Shown: in pieces, positions 32,436-41,923 of the stretch
Layout of the letters: each line of letters starts with the position of its first letter
How positions within the stretch are numbered: the stretch's first letter is position 1
Assembly (NCBI RefSeq): GCF_013401995.1
Contig: NZ_JACBJI010000001.1
Location: 62,001-126,000, forward strand
Source of the DNA: Flavobacterium agri
GTDB lineage: Bacteria; Bacteroidota; Bacteroidia; Flavobacteriales; Flavobacteriaceae
Length of the DNA: 64,000 nucleotides
Reading direction: 5' to 3'
Program-made: the position numbers and the translations under genes
Notes under the pieces: generated by a model
The model's input: only the letters and a program-made list of their open reading frames with translations
Databases searched by the model: none
What the model was told of the DNA's origin: nothing

Positions 32436-33146
32436 TCAAATCCTAATCTTCTCAAAAAACGCCTTCTTATACGTATCGCTGATCGGAATCCTGTTGTTGT
32501 CGATCAAAATCCTGTTGCGTTGTATCGAATTGATGAAACTGATGTTCACCACGTACGAATTGTGCACGCGCATAAACGTCTTTTCGGGCAATTTTTCGAG
32601 AAGGTTCTTGAAATTCGAAAGCGTGAGCACGTATTTCCCGTTGGACAAGTGTATTTTCAGATAGTCGCGCAAACTTTCCACATACTTGATCTCGTCGGCG
32701 AAAACCTTGAGGCTTTCGTATTCCGATTTGATGAAAATAAACGGTTTTTCGGCTTCCGGAGTTATTTTTACTTCAGATGCGTTTTCTCCGGGAAGCTGTT
32801 TGCGCACCTTGTTCATCGCTTTCAAAAAGCGCTTGTACGCCACGGGTTTGATCAGGTAATCGATCGCGTCGAGTTCGAAACCTTCCAAAGCGAACTGCGG
32901 ATAGGCCGTCGTAAACACGATCTGCGGCTTGTATCTCAAGGTCTCGACAAGTTCCATACCGCTTAGCAACGGCATTTCGATATCGAGGAAAACCAGGTCG
33001 ATCGTATTCGAATTGATGAACGTCATCGCTTCGACGGGATTCGAGAACTGGCCCACGACCTCGATGTCCGACAACGAGTCGCAATAACTCCTGATGACTT
33101 CTATAGCCAGCGGCTCGTCGTCTATGATTACGGTTTTTAGGCTCAT
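32436..33146 (-). CDS. LytTR-type response regulator
   Basis: 236 residues. Receiver domain 1-120 with acidic pocket DDEP (9-12), phospho-acceptor Asp55 in VFLDIEMP, and Lys in YLIKPVAYKRF. A LytTR DNA-binding domain runs from about 137 to the end (FIKSEYESLKVF, YLKIHLSNGKYVLT, MRVHNSYVVN). Such regulators bind direct repeats upstream of targets. Its start overlaps the histidine kinase stop by four bases (ATGA), so the two form one system. Confidence 0.95.
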   Translation of the reverse strand: MSLKTVIIDDEPLAIEVIRSYCDSLSDIEVVGQFSNPVEAMTFINSNTIDLVFLDIEMPLLSGMELVETLRYKPQIVFTTAYPQFALEGFELDAIDYLIKPVAYKRFLKAMNKVRKQLPGENASEVKITPEAEKPFIFIKSEYESLKVFADEIKYVESLRDYLKIHLSNGKYVLTLSNFKNLLEKLPEKTFMRVHNSYVVNISFINSIQRNRILIDNNRIPISDTYKKAFFEKIRI

Positions 33147-34180
33147 AAGGCGATTATTAGGTTGACGATGTAACGCCCGTCGAGCTCAAAGGCGCTGAAA
33201 AAATTGCGATCGGGGAAATACAGGTTGATGCGCGAAAGCGTGTTCTCGAGCCCGACACCAGAGCGTTTTCCGGCCGTGCGTTCAATATGGATCGTATTTT
33301 CTACGCGGAAGGCGATCTGTTTCGGACTGATGTCAAAACTGATATGGATGCCCGAATCGTCTACCGGAGCCGCACCGTGCTTGAACGCGTTCTCGACGAA
33401 AGAGATGAACAGCAAAGGCGGAATCAACAGGTTGTCAGCTTCGCCGTTCACGATGAAATCGACCTTGTTGTTGGCAGTAAGCCGAAGTTTCGACAATTCG
33501 ATGTAATCGCTCAAATATTGCAGGTCATCCTCAAGCCGCACCACGTCCTTGTCGGTTTCGTACAATACATAACGCATCAGGTTCGACAGACTGATGATGG
33601 CTTCGGGTGCCTGTTGCGCCTTTTTGATCGTCAGCGAATAGATCGTATTGAGCGAGTTGAAAAAGAAATGCGGATTCAACTGCGCCTTGAGGAACATGAG
33701 TTCGGCTACGCGTTTTTCCGATTCGGTCGCCATCTGCTTCTTGCTCGTGCTACTCCATTCGATGTAAAGCCGCGACATGGTGCTCGCAAGCGCGTGAAGC
33801 GTAAAGGTCACGAGCGACGGGATGTAACGCATCGGGAAATCGGGTTGGAACGTCCGCACGAATCCCGCCGGAGCTTGCCTCGGCATCCGAAATTCGGTAA
33901 ACAAAGCCGACAAATACGACATGCCGAACACCAAAGGGATGATTACGGCGAGATACAACGCGAGCTTGCGCGTAATCAACAATTTAGGAACAAGTATGAA
34001 ATAATTGAAATAGAAAAGCCCGAGCGCGATGATAAGCCGGAACAACAACCACAAGTCGAAATCGCCGCGATGCGTGACCATATCCATGAACGGCACCGAA
34101 AGCAAAAGCACCCAAAGCATCAGGTGCAGCAGGAAATTGCGCGTGTTGCCCGAAAAGGCCGGGTAAATCTTTTTCAGCAT
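33143..34180 (-). CDS. LytS-type sensor histidine kinase
   Basis: 345 residues. About four membrane helices fill residues 14-95 and 118-140. The His kinase motif LKAQLNPHFFFNSLNTIYSL carries His171, and the ATPase end has FVENAFKHG and GVGLENTLSRI. There is no periplasmic domain of size, so it probably senses within or at the membrane. It is paired with the LytTR regulator and follows DUF4907 by a seven-base overlap, which ties it to the surface-protein locus. Confidence 0.95.
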   Translation of the reverse strand: MLKKIYPAFSGNTRNFLLHLMLWVLLLSVPFMDMVTHRGDFDLWLLFRLIIALGLFYFNYFILVPKLLITRKLALYLAVIIPLVFGMSYLSALFTEFRMPRQAPAGFVRTFQPDFPMRYIPSLVTFTLHALASTMSRLYIEWSSTSKKQMATESEKRVAELMFLKAQLNPHFFFNSLNTIYSLTIKKAQQAPEAIISLSNLMRYVLYETDKDVVRLEDDLQYLSDYIELSKLRLTANNKVDFIVNGEADNLLIPPLLFISFVENAFKHGAAPVDDSGIHISFDISPKQIAFRVENTIHIERTAGKRSGVGLENTLSRINLYFPDRNFFSAFELDGRYIVNLIIAL

Positions 34181-34473
34181 TTGGTACCGATCTTAAGCGA
34201 ATCGATCTCGGCAGATGTCACGGCGGGATTTTGCCGCTTCTCGATCTTGAACTTCACAAGGCGCGATACTTTTTGGGCATCGAGGCTGTCGCAAAAAGGT
34301 TTCGCTCCGGGCAATCCGGGAACGGTTTCCTGTTGTATCGCAGTTTTTCCGTGAAGGTAGATGCGGTAGGCGTATCCTTTGTCGGTAGCGTAAACTTCTG
34401 TCGAAATGTCGTCTGGTTTTCTTTGGCACGAAAGGTACGCAAGCGCGAAAAGCGCAACTGTCAAGATTCTCAT
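34174..34473 (-). CDS. DUF4907 lipoprotein (99 aa)
   Basis: A signal peptide with lipobox LAYLSCQRK (Cys17), then a compact domain GYAYRIYLHGKTAIQQETVPGLPG followed by DAQKVSRLVKFKI, fitting DUF4907. Exported lipoprotein, role unknown. It lies 55 bases after the kelch gene and overlaps the sensor kinase gene by seven bases. The ATG at 34473 starts the signal peptide; a longer in-frame start runs back into the kelch gene. Confidence 0.85.
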   Translation of the reverse strand: MRILTVALFALAYLSCQRKPDDISTEVYATDKGYAYRIYLHGKTAIQQETVPGLPGAKPFCDSLDAQKVSRLVKFKIEKRQNPAVTSAEIDSLKIGTKC

Positions 34474-34486
34474 AAAAAACAAAAAA

Positions 34487-34510
34487 GGGCCAAGTCCGAA
34501 AACCCGACCC
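34487..34510 (-). terminator. Weak hairpin between kelch and DUF4907 genes
   Basis: On the reverse strand GGGTC (34510-34506) can pair with GGCCC (34491-34487), followed by six T. Five pairs with one G-T pair: possibly an attenuator that lowers kinase expression relative to kelch. Confidence 0.35.
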
Positions 34511-34528
34511 CAAACAAAAAACAAATTA

Positions 34529-35506
34529 TCAGTCTTCGTCCTCATACGGTTCGTTGGGTTGGAACTCGTACATGTCGTCGTAGTAATAGTTACCGTTCTT
34601 GCCGAGCATCACGAAACCGCGTGTGCTTGTATAGATTACGGAAGCGTCCTGTCGGGAAGCGCCCTCGAAATTGGTTTTCTTGGTCCATTTGTCGGTGCCG
34701 GGTTCGTATTCCCAAGTGCTGTTGTAGCCGTTGCCTCCGCAGATGTAACCATAATTCCCGATCGCGAAACCGGTAGCGTTGGCGCGTTCGATCTCGTACG
34801 AACTCTTGTCGTCCACATCTTTGAGACGCGTCCAAGTCTCGTCGTCGAGGTCGAACGACCAAAAATCGACCTGGTTGATGTTGTTCGAAGCGCCCGTGCC
34901 GAAATACACCTTGTCGTTTATCGTAAAACTCACGGCCTCGCGTCGTTTGTTGCCGCCGAAACCGAACATTTCCGTCCATGAATTCGTGGTAGGATCGAAT
35001 TTCCAGAAGTCTTTCTTGTCGTTCGTGCCGTCGAAACCCGTTCCGACATAACCATTCGAAGATGAGTTGAAACCAACTGCGGCGCGTCTTGGCGTACCGC
35101 CAAAATCCGCGATCGGTTCCCAGGTGTCGCCGTTCGTATCGTATTTGTAGAAATCGCCGAGTTCGTACGTGCCGTCGTAACCCGTACCTACATAGCCGTT
35201 GCTGCCGATCGAAAATGCGACGGCCGAACTTCTGGCTGAACCCGGAAAATTCGAAACCTGTGTCCAATAACCGCCGTTGATGTCGTATTTCCAGAAATCG
35301 GCCAGGTAATCGTCTCCGTCGTAACCCGTTCCCATGAACGCGTAATCGCCAATGGTGAAACTCACGGCGCTCGATCTTGGCGAACCGTCGAAAACCGTAG
35401 AGACGAGCCAGTTTCCTTTTACCGATTCGTCATCGCTCGAGCAACCTGAAAAAAGCGAGGCGACCAGTGCCAGTGCCAAAACCATTTGTTTTTTGTCGTA
35501 AAGCAT
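34529..35506 (-). CDS. Kelch-repeat lipoprotein
   Basis: 325 residues. Lipobox SLFSGCSSDD (Cys near 24) makes it a lipoprotein. Five to six repeats follow, each with RSSAVSFTIG-GTGYDG-DFWKYD-type core at about 50-residue spacing, giving a five- or six-blade propeller. The C-terminal ends in an acidic run (YEDED). TAAGTTTG (35541-35534, reverse) is the likely -7 element. It is the first gene of a unit continuing to DUF4907, sensor kinase and regulator, and lies opposite DUF4270. Probably exposed in the periplasm or at the surface; binding partner unknown. Confidence 0.9.
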   Translation of the reverse strand: MLYDKKQMVLALALVASLFSGCSSDDESVKGNWLVSTVFDGSPRSSAVSFTIGDYAFMGTGYDGDDYLADFWKYDINGGYWTQVSNFPGSARSSAVAFSIGSNGYVGTGYDGTYELGDFYKYDTNGDTWEPIADFGGTPRRAAVGFNSSSNGYVGTGFDGTNDKKDFWKFDPTTNSWTEMFGFGGNKRREAVSFTINDKVYFGTGASNNINQVDFWSFDLDDETWTRLKDVDDKSSYEIERANATGFAIGNYGYICGGNGYNSTWEYEPGTDKWTKKTNFEGASRQDASVIYTSTRGFVMLGKNGNYYYDDMYEFQPNEPYEDED

Positions 35507-35726
35507 AAGTGTGTCTGATTTTTGAATGCGATCCAAACTTAGGCGATGTGCATTTGTCGCTAAACTATATTATGCGGATGGCGGTTTTTTGTCTGCAAAT
35601 GCCCGTTTTTTTCTGCCGATCGGATTCCGTAGCCGTATATCGCGTTTTAAAAGCCAACCGTCGACGAAAAAAAAGCGGTTGCAGATATTGTTTTTTACGG
35701 ACGGAATGCGCTTCTACTTTTGGACC

Positions 35727-37040
35727 ATGACCCATTCACTCAAACTTTTCGCGCTTTTCATTTTGGGCGCTCTGGCCGTATCGTGCGGGGAAACCGACGT
35801 ATGGCTCGATTCGGACAATCTTACGGGAAGCAATCTTCGGCTTATAGAGATTGACAGTTTCCAGATCGACATGTCTACGTATAAATTCGACAGTATCGTC
35901 AACGATTCGGGAAACCGCTTGCTCGTCGGCCGATATGAAGATCCCGTGTTCGGCAAAGTGCGCGCCGACGCTTTTATGGAAGTCGTTCCCGCGACGTATT
36001 ACATTCCCGAAGGAGCCGTTTTCGACAGCATCGTGCTCAACCTTTCTTATGACGGTTATTTTTATAATGATACGCTGGCCACCCAACGCGTAAAGGTCCG
36101 TAGGCTGACGGAAACCATTACGTTGTCCAACGGTGTCGACGACTACTACAACACCGTTGATTTTGACGCATCCGACGACCTGCTCGGGGAGAAGACTTTC
36201 CGTCCCCGAATCAGCAAGGACTCACTGACCATTCGGTTGTCGGATGCTCTTGGCCAGGATTTGCTCGACGGCATCCGCAGCGACGAAATCGTGAGTTCCG
36301 AAACATTGCGCGATCGTTTCAAGGGCATCAAAATCAGTCCGGCGGACGACGACAACGCGGCAATCATGGGTTACAGCGCGACCAAAAGTTACATCCGGCT
36401 TTATTATTCGGACGATGACGACAGCAGCGACGACGAAAGCGATTATCTCGATTTCAAGCTCAACGGCGTCGATGAGGTAAAGAAGTACGCCAACCGCATC
36501 ACGAGCGACAGAGCAGACACGGTGTTTTCGTCTCTCGTTTCCCAGGAAACCGAACTTGGCAGCCAGGCGACGAACGATCTAACGTATCTGCAAGGCGGAA
36601 TCGGCATCACGACCAAAATCATGTTCCCGACGATCCGATCGATCAAGGAAATCAACGACAACAACGGAAAGATTTTCAAGGCGAACCTCAAACTGCGCAT
36701 AAATCCGAATTATTATAACGATAAATTGTATTCGACCGATTCGCTTTACGTGGCCATGGTAGACCGCAACAACGACATCTTGGGTTTGCTTACCGATGCG
36801 GCCGGCAACGACGTCATGGCTTATATCGACAAAGTAAATCCCGAATATAACGAAGTGTATGTGGTCGCACCTGTAGAACAATTCCTCGAAAAGATACTTG
36901 ACGATCCCGAATTCCTGCATTACGGATTGGTGCTTATGCCAAAAGGCTACAATTCCGCGGTAAGCCGACTCATCATAAACGGACAGGCGCACAACAATTA
37001 CGAATCGAAACTTGAACTTACCTATGCGATTTACGATTAA
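35727..37040 (+). CDS. DUF4270 lipoprotein
   Basis: 437 residues. The signal peptide has lipobox ALAVSCGE (Cys19). The mature part is Asp/Ser-rich with strand-forming repeats (DSIVLNLSYDGYFYND, RVKVRRLTETI) and ends TYAIYD, as in DUF4270. An in-frame extension of 67 codons upstream is basic and lacks a signal, so ATG 35727 is chosen; however TACTTTTG at 35715-35722 ends five bases before it, which would give a nearly leaderless message. The next gene overlaps its stop by 17 bases. Confidence 0.88.
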   Translation: MTHSLKLFALFILGALAVSCGETDVWLDSDNLTGSNLRLIEIDSFQIDMSTYKFDSIVNDSGNRLLVGRYEDPVFGKVRADAFMEVVPATYYIPEGAVFDSIVLNLSYDGYFYNDTLATQRVKVRRLTETITLSNGVDDYYNTVDFDASDDLLGEKTFRPRISKDSLTIRLSDALGQDLLDGIRSDEIVSSETLRDRFKGIKISPADDDNAAIMGYSATKSYIRLYYSDDDDSSDDESDYLDFKLNGVDEVKKYANRITSDRADTVFSSLVSQETELGSQATNDLTYLQGGIGITTKIMFPTIRSIKEINDNNGKIFKANLKLRINPNYYNDKLYSTDSLYVAMVDRNNDILGLLTDAAGNDVMAYIDKVNPEYNEVYVVAPVEQFLEKILDDPEFLHYGLVLMPKGYNSAVSRLIINGQAHNNYESKLELTYAIYD

Positions 37041-38265
37041 GGCCGCCGCTGTCTTGCTTTTTTGTGTCCGACTGCACGCCCAGACCAACAACCAGACGGG
37101 TTCGCCTTATTCGCTTTTCGGATTGGGACGTCTCAACGAAGCCGCTCCGGGAAAGACCAACGCCATGGGTGAAACGGGAATCGCGTTGCCGATGACGACC
37201 GAAATCAACAACCTCAATCCCGCGGCCTATGCGACCATTCCCGAGAAATCGTTCATGTTCGACCTTGGCGGAAAAGGAGAAGCTACCACTTTCAGCAATT
37301 CGGACGGCGGACAGGACGCGACGACGTTCTCGTTCTCGAACATCGCGTTCGCTTTCGCGTTGTCTAACAAAGATGGGATAGGGGCGACATTGCTGCCGTA
37401 TTCCGACGTCGGTTACAATATCACGGGAATCACAGGCGACATAGAAGGTTCGGACGGCACGTACACGAGCGATGTTTCGGGAACCGGCGGACTCAGCAAT
37501 TTCACGCTCAATTACGGACGCAAACTCGGCTCGCGCTTCAATGTCGGTCTTGGCGTGAACTATCTTTTCGGAAAAATTCAGGAAGACGAGTTCGCTACGG
37601 TCGGAAACGATCTTTTGGTCGTCAACGAGAAGAATTATTACCGCGGATTCCGTTTCGTGGCGGGCGCACAAGGCAAATTCGGAAAGAAGTTCACATCGGC
37701 CATGACCGTAAAGCTTCCCGCATCGATCAAAGGCACGAAAGACATCACGGCGTACAAAGTCGTCGACCTGATCCAGACGAACCTCGAAAGTTCGGTCGAC
37801 GTGCCCATGGAAAGCTTCAAACTTCCGTTGGAAGTCACCGTTGGCGGCTATTACAAATTCAACGACAGCTTCGGCATCACGGCCGATTACAAACGCTCTT
37901 TTTGGAATTCGGTGAATATGGAAGACCATATCGGGCGATTCGTCGACCAGGACTTCTTCGGGTTCGGCATGGAATACATGCGCAACAAAAGCCAATATTA
38001 CTATTACGACAAGATACGGTTGCGCGCCGGGATGAATTTCGACAACGGCTATCTGGCCGTAAACGACAAAAGGATTACGAACTACAAAGCGGTTTTCGGC
38101 ATCGGGTTGCCCATTCCGGGAAGAACCGCCTCGATGATCAACCTGACTTACGGATTCGGGCAAAGAGGCGCGATTTCGGAAACGCTCGTGAAAGAGAACT
38201 ATCGCACGTTCAGCTTCAACATCGTGCTCCAGGACATCTGGTTCGTCAAAAAGAAATACGACTAA
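37024..38265 (+). CDS. Outer-membrane beta-barrel protein (FadL-like)
   Basis: 413 residues, signal peptide 1-18 (CVRLHAQ). The N-terminus SPYSLFGLGRLNEA and INNLNPAAYATIPEKSFMFD (outlined) resemble the OmpP1/FadL transport family as found in Bacteroidota, and the rest alternates strands to the end FSFNIVLQDIWFVKK. It overlaps the DUF4270 gene by 17 bases, so the two products may work together at the outer membrane. Substrate unknown. A TTG start four codons earlier is possible. Confidence 0.82.
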   Translation: MRFTIKAAAVLLFCVRLHAQTNNQTGSPYSLFGLGRLNEAAPGKTNAMGETGIALPMTTEINNLNPAAYATIPEKSFMFDLGGKGEATTFSNSDGGQDATTFSFSNIAFAFALSNKDGIGATLLPYSDVGYNITGITGDIEGSDGTYTSDVSGTGGLSNFTLNYGRKLGSRFNVGLGVNYLFGKIQEDEFATVGNDLLVVNEKNYYRGFRFVAGAQGKFGKKFTSAMTVKLPASIKGTKDITAYKVVDLIQTNLESSVDVPMESFKLPLEVTVGGYYKFNDSFGITADYKRSFWNSVNMEDHIGRFVDQDFFGFGMEYMRNKSQYYYYDKIRLRAGMNFDNGYLAVNDKRITNYKAVFGIGLPIPGRTASMINLTYGFGQRGAISETLVKENYRTFSFNIVLQDIWFVKKKYD

Positions 38266-38276
38266 ACACCTATACC

Positions 38277-38495
38277 ATGAACGCATATTACAAAACCAAC
38301 GTTGAGACGACCAATCAGGCGCAAGTGCTTGAAAGGCTGCTGCACAAAAGGATTTACCGAGCGGGACAGATCCGTTTCGACCTCAATCACAAACACAAAC
38401 TGCTGCATGCGGTGAACATCAAAAAAACCGAAACGGGAATCATCCAGGATTGTATGATCGAATTGGGATTTGATTGCGAGCTGGTCGCGACATGA
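38277..38495 (+). CDS. Small hypothetical protein (72 aa)
   Basis: An ATG 11 bases after the barrel gene opens 72 codons: it starts MNAYYKTNVETTNQ and ends LGFDCELVAT. Two cysteines (CMIELGFDC, six residues between) sit in the last helix. The beta-alpha-beta outline with length near 70 suggests a ferredoxin-like fold, as in small metal-binding domains, but the GMxCxxC motif is absent. Probably co-transcribed with DUF4270 and the barrel. Function not assigned. Confidence 0.7.
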   Translation: MNAYYKTNVETTNQAQVLERLLHKRIYRAGQIRFDLNHKHKLLHAVNIKKTETGIIQDCMIELGFDCELVAT

Positions 38496-38691
38496 TTTCC
38501 GACACAAAATCATAAAACCGGCAAGCTTTCGGCCGTTATGTGTTTTAGGCTGCACGTGACGGTCGTGGCGACGCCAACCCAAACGTCTCTCATGTGGAGG
38601 CTTTTTTTGATATTGGAATTTGGAATTTTCCCAATAAAAACTTTAAAACTCCGTTAACCATTTATGGCAAAAATGTTGCTTGACGGTGTGT

Positions 38692-39666
38692 ATGAGAACT
38701 TCCTTTTTTCCTAAACTGATCCTTTCGCTTTTGTTGTTGGTCGGCACTTTCGCTTCGGCCCAGGATTTGGCCGCCGTCGACCGCGTCGCAAGTGCGTATC
38801 CGGCGACATTTTCTTCTCCCGAAAAATTGGCCGAAAAAGTGAATTCGGACTTTTCTTCGGATGTCGAAAAAGCGCGCGCGATTTACACCTGGATCGCCAA
38901 AAACGTACGTTACGATTTGACCGAATACCGTTCGAACCAAGGCGGAAAGGTCGCTTTTTCGTACCGCACGCCCGAAGAGAAAGAACGCAAATTGCGCGAA
39001 TACAATCTCGATTTGGCCAACAAGACATTGCGCTCCAAAAAAGGCGTATGCCGTGGTTATACCGCTTTGTATGATCGCGTTGCGGCCTTGAGCGGATTGG
39101 AAACGATCACGATTCCGGGCACGTCGAAATCGCATCCGACACATATCGGGAAATTGCCGACTGCCGCGGATCACATCTGGAATGCAGTCAAAATCGACGG
39201 ACAGTGGAAATTCATAGACGTGACATGGGGCTCGGGTTCGGTCGATTCGGAAACCGGAAAATTCGTGAACCGTTTCAATCCTGGGTATTTTTTTACCGAT
39301 CCGAACGTGTTTTTCCTCAATCATTTTCCCGATGAGACAAAATGGCTGCTCACGAACAAAACAGCCGAGGAATTCGCCGGATTGCCGTTGTATTCGGGCG
39401 AGTACATCGGTTCCGACTACCGCATCACATTCCCGAAATCGGGGATTTTGCCGAGCAATTACATCATCCCGTTCAAGGTCGAAAACCTAAAGACCGATAA
39501 AGTCGCGTATGCGTTGAGCAGCGACAACAAAATCCGTTTCGCCGACGTGAAGCGCAACGGCAACATCACCGAATTCGAAGTCCCGCTTGAAAAGGACGCG
39601 TCGGGTTATTTGACGATTTTCATCAATCGGGAATCGGTGGCGACGTATCGGATTAAGAAGTCGTGA
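38692..39666 (+). CDS. Secreted transglutaminase-like protein
   Basis: 324 residues, signal peptide 1-24 (TFASAQD). The core has the Cys-His-Asp triad: KKGVCRGYTALYD, ADHIWNAVKI and FIDVTWGSG. The family includes bacterial proteases and peptidoglycan-linked enzymes as well as true transglutaminases; activity is not clear. The last 100 residues form a beta-rich domain. A TTG start four codons earlier is possible. No operon partners are evident. Confidence 0.9.
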   Translation: MRTSFFPKLILSLLLLVGTFASAQDLAAVDRVASAYPATFSSPEKLAEKVNSDFSSDVEKARAIYTWIAKNVRYDLTEYRSNQGGKVAFSYRTPEEKERKLREYNLDLANKTLRSKKGVCRGYTALYDRVAALSGLETITIPGTSKSHPTHIGKLPTAADHIWNAVKIDGQWKFIDVTWGSGSVDSETGKFVNRFNPGYFFTDPNVFFLNHFPDETKWLLTNKTAEEFAGLPLYSGEYIGSDYRITFPKSGILPSNYIIPFKVENLKTDKVAYALSSDNKIRFADVKRNGNITEFEVPLEKDASGYLTIFINRESVATYRIKKS

Positions 39667-39687
39667 GGGTTGATATGGGATATGATT

Positions 39688-39807
39688 GGTGAAATGTGAA
39701 ATGTGAAATGTGAAAATTGGTTAGTGAATAGTGATTAGTGGTTTTGATATCATCAATTTTACTATCGATCCAAATTGCGAATCATATCTTACATTTCACA
39801 TTTCACC
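39688..39807. repeat. 17-base inverted repeat with low-complexity flanks
   Basis: GGTGAAATGTGAAATGT (39688-39704) is the exact complement of 39791-39807, with an 86-base AT-rich loop. Both arms continue as short tandem units (GTGAAAT; CACCATT/CACCACT), so replication slippage probably shaped it. It lies between the transglutaminase-like gene and parE. Confidence 0.7.
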
Positions 39808-39925
39808 ATTCACCATTCACCACTCACCACTCACCCTGTCAATATCATCTTGATAACTTCCCAACTTCCCTCTTTTCCCGCGCGCGTAATAGAATTATAT
39901 TAGCTAAAAACCAGATTTATCAAGA

Positions 39926-41779
39926 ATGTCCGAACTGACCAATTACGACGAAGGCAATATCCGTTCCCTCGACTGGAAAGAGCATATCCGCATGCGTCCC
40001 GGCATGTACATCGGGAAACTGGGCGACGGCTCTTCGCCAGACGACGGTATTTACATCCTGCTCAAGGAAGTAATCGACAACTGTATCGACGAGTTCGTGA
40101 TGAACGCGGGCAAGACCATAGAGGTGAGCATCCGCGACAAGCAGGTTTCGGTGCGCGATTACGGACGCGGCATTCCGCTCGGCAAAGTCATAGACGTGGT
40201 TTCGAAAATGAATACGGGCGGTAAGTACGACTCGCTTGCGTTCAAGAAATCGGTTGGCCTGAACGGAGTCGGAACCAAGGCGGTGAATGCGCTTTCAACG
40301 TATTTTCGTGTGGAATCGGTACGTGACGACAAACAAAAAGCCGCCGAATTCTCTGCGGGCGAACTCACGCTCGAGGAAGATTTGATCGAGACTACGAAGC
40401 GACGCGGCACCAAAGTCGTTTTTATCCCGGACGATACGATCTTCAAGAACTTCAAATTCCGGAATGAATATGTGATCCGGATGCTCAAGAACTATTGCTA
40501 TCTCAACACCGGCCTTGCGATTTATTACAACGGCGAGAAATATTCGTCCGAAAACGGATTGAAGGATTTGCTCGAGGAAGAAATCCAGATCGAGGACATG
40601 GTGTATCCCGTGATTCACCTTAAGGGAGACGATATCGAGATCGCGATGACGCATTCCAAAACGCAATATTCGGAAGAATACCATTCGTTCGTCAACGGCC
40701 AGAACACGACTCAAGGCGGGACGCACTTGAACGCTTTTCGCGAGGCGATGGTGAAAACCGTTCGCGAATTCTACAACAAAGGTTTCGAACCCAGCGATAT
40801 CAGAAAGTCGATCGTAGGCGCGATTTCGGTTAAGGTCATGGAACCCGTTTTCGAATCGCAGACCAAAACCAAATTGGGTTCTACCGAAATGGGCCCGGAT
40901 TTGCCGAGTGTACGAACGTTCATCAACGATTTCATCAAGACGAATCTCGACAATTTCCTGCACAAGAATCCCGAAACCGCCGATGCGTTGTTGCGCAAGA
41001 TCCTACAGGCGGAACGCGAGAGGAAAGAGCTTTCAGGAATCCGTAAATTGGCAAGGGATCGCGCCAAAAAAGCGAGTCTCCACAACAAAAAACTGCGCGA
41101 TTGCCGCGTGCATTTGCCCGATATCAAGAATCCGCGTTATCTCGAAAGTACGTTATTCATCACCGAAGGAGATTCGGCTTCGGGTTCGATCACCAAATCG
41201 CGCGACGTGAATACGCAAGCCGTTTTTTCGCTGCGTGGAAAGCCGTTGAACTCGTACGGCATGACCAAAAAAATCGTGTACGAGAACGAGGAATTCAACC
41301 TGTTGCAAGCGGCCTTGAATATTGAGGAAAGCATGGAAGACCTGCGCTACAACAACATCGTGATCGCGACCGACGCCGATGTCGACGGCATGCACATCCG
41401 ATTGTTGTTGATTACGTTTTTCCTGCAATTTTTCCCCGAACTCATCAAAGAAGGGCATTTGTATATTTTGCAGACGCCGCTTTTCCGCGTGCGCAACAAA
41501 AAAGAAACGATTTATTGTTATACCGAAGAGGAACGCGTCGCGGCCATTGAAAAACTCAAACCGAAACCCGAAATCACGCGATTTAAGGGATTGGGAGAAA
41601 TCTCGCCAGACGAGTTCGCGCATTTCATCGGGCCCGATATGCGAAAAGATCCCGTAATGCTCGACCGCGCGACGACCATTGAGACGTTGCTCGAATTTTA
41701 TATGGGAAAAAACACGCCCGACCGACAGGAGTTCATCATCCGAAACCTCAAAGTTGAATTGGACGTAGTTGAAAAATAG
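39926..41779 (+). CDS. parE: DNA topoisomerase IV subunit B
   Basis: 617 residues. ATPase of topoisomerase IV, decatenating chromosomes. GHKL motifs: [10 protein letters not shown] (N-box), VRDYGRGIP and [15 protein letters not shown]; the TOPRIM domain has [12 protein letters not shown] and [10 protein letters not shown]. The length is that of ParE rather than GyrB (no insertion after TOPRIM), and parC follows 144 bases downstream. Essential in cell division; quinolone-target region includes the TOPRIM motif. Confidence 0.96.
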   Translation: MSELTNYDEGNIRSLDWKEHIRMRPGMYIGKLGDGSSPDDGIYILLKEVIDNCIDEFVMNAGKTIEVSIRDKQVSVRDYGRGIPLGKVIDVVSKMNTGGKYDSLAFKKSVGLNGVGTKAVNALSTYFRVESVRDDKQKAAEFSAGELTLEEDLIETTKRRGTKVVFIPDDTIFKNFKFRNEYVIRMLKNYCYLNTGLAIYYNGEKYSSENGLKDLLEEEIQIEDMVYPVIHLKGDDIEIAMTHSKTQYSEEYHSFVNGQNTTQGGTHLNAFREAMVKTVREFYNKGFEPSDIRKSIVGAISVKVMEPVFESQTKTKLGSTEMGPDLPSVRTFINDFIKTNLDNFLHKNPETADALLRKILQAERERKELSGIRKLARDRAKKASLHNKKLRDCRVHLPDIKNPRYLESTLFITEGDSASGSITKSRDVNTQAVFSLRGKPLNSYGMTKKIVYENEEFNLLQAALNIEESMEDLRYNNIVIATDADVDGMHIRLLLITFFLQFFPELIKEGHLYILQTPLFRVRNKKETIYCYTEEERVAAIEKLKPKPEITRFKGLGEISPDEFAHFIGPDMRKDPVMLDRATTIETLLEFYMGKNTPDRQEFIIRNLKVELDVVEK

Positions 41780-41923
41780 TTTTTTACGGTCGAGGTAGTT
41801 TAGAGCGTTAAGTCGAAAAGTAAAATCTTAACTTTCTAAACTCTCTTAATTGTTTAATCATAAAAATCGGATCTCAAGATTTCAGAATCTTCAAGGTCAT
41901 AAAAAATAAAATTGTTCGCGATA

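Noticed and set aside
37018..38286. 422-residue open frame on the reverse strand across the barrel gene
   Set aside because: It mirrors the barrel gene; composition is His/Arg-rich with no domain, and the forward frame has signal peptide and barrel pattern.
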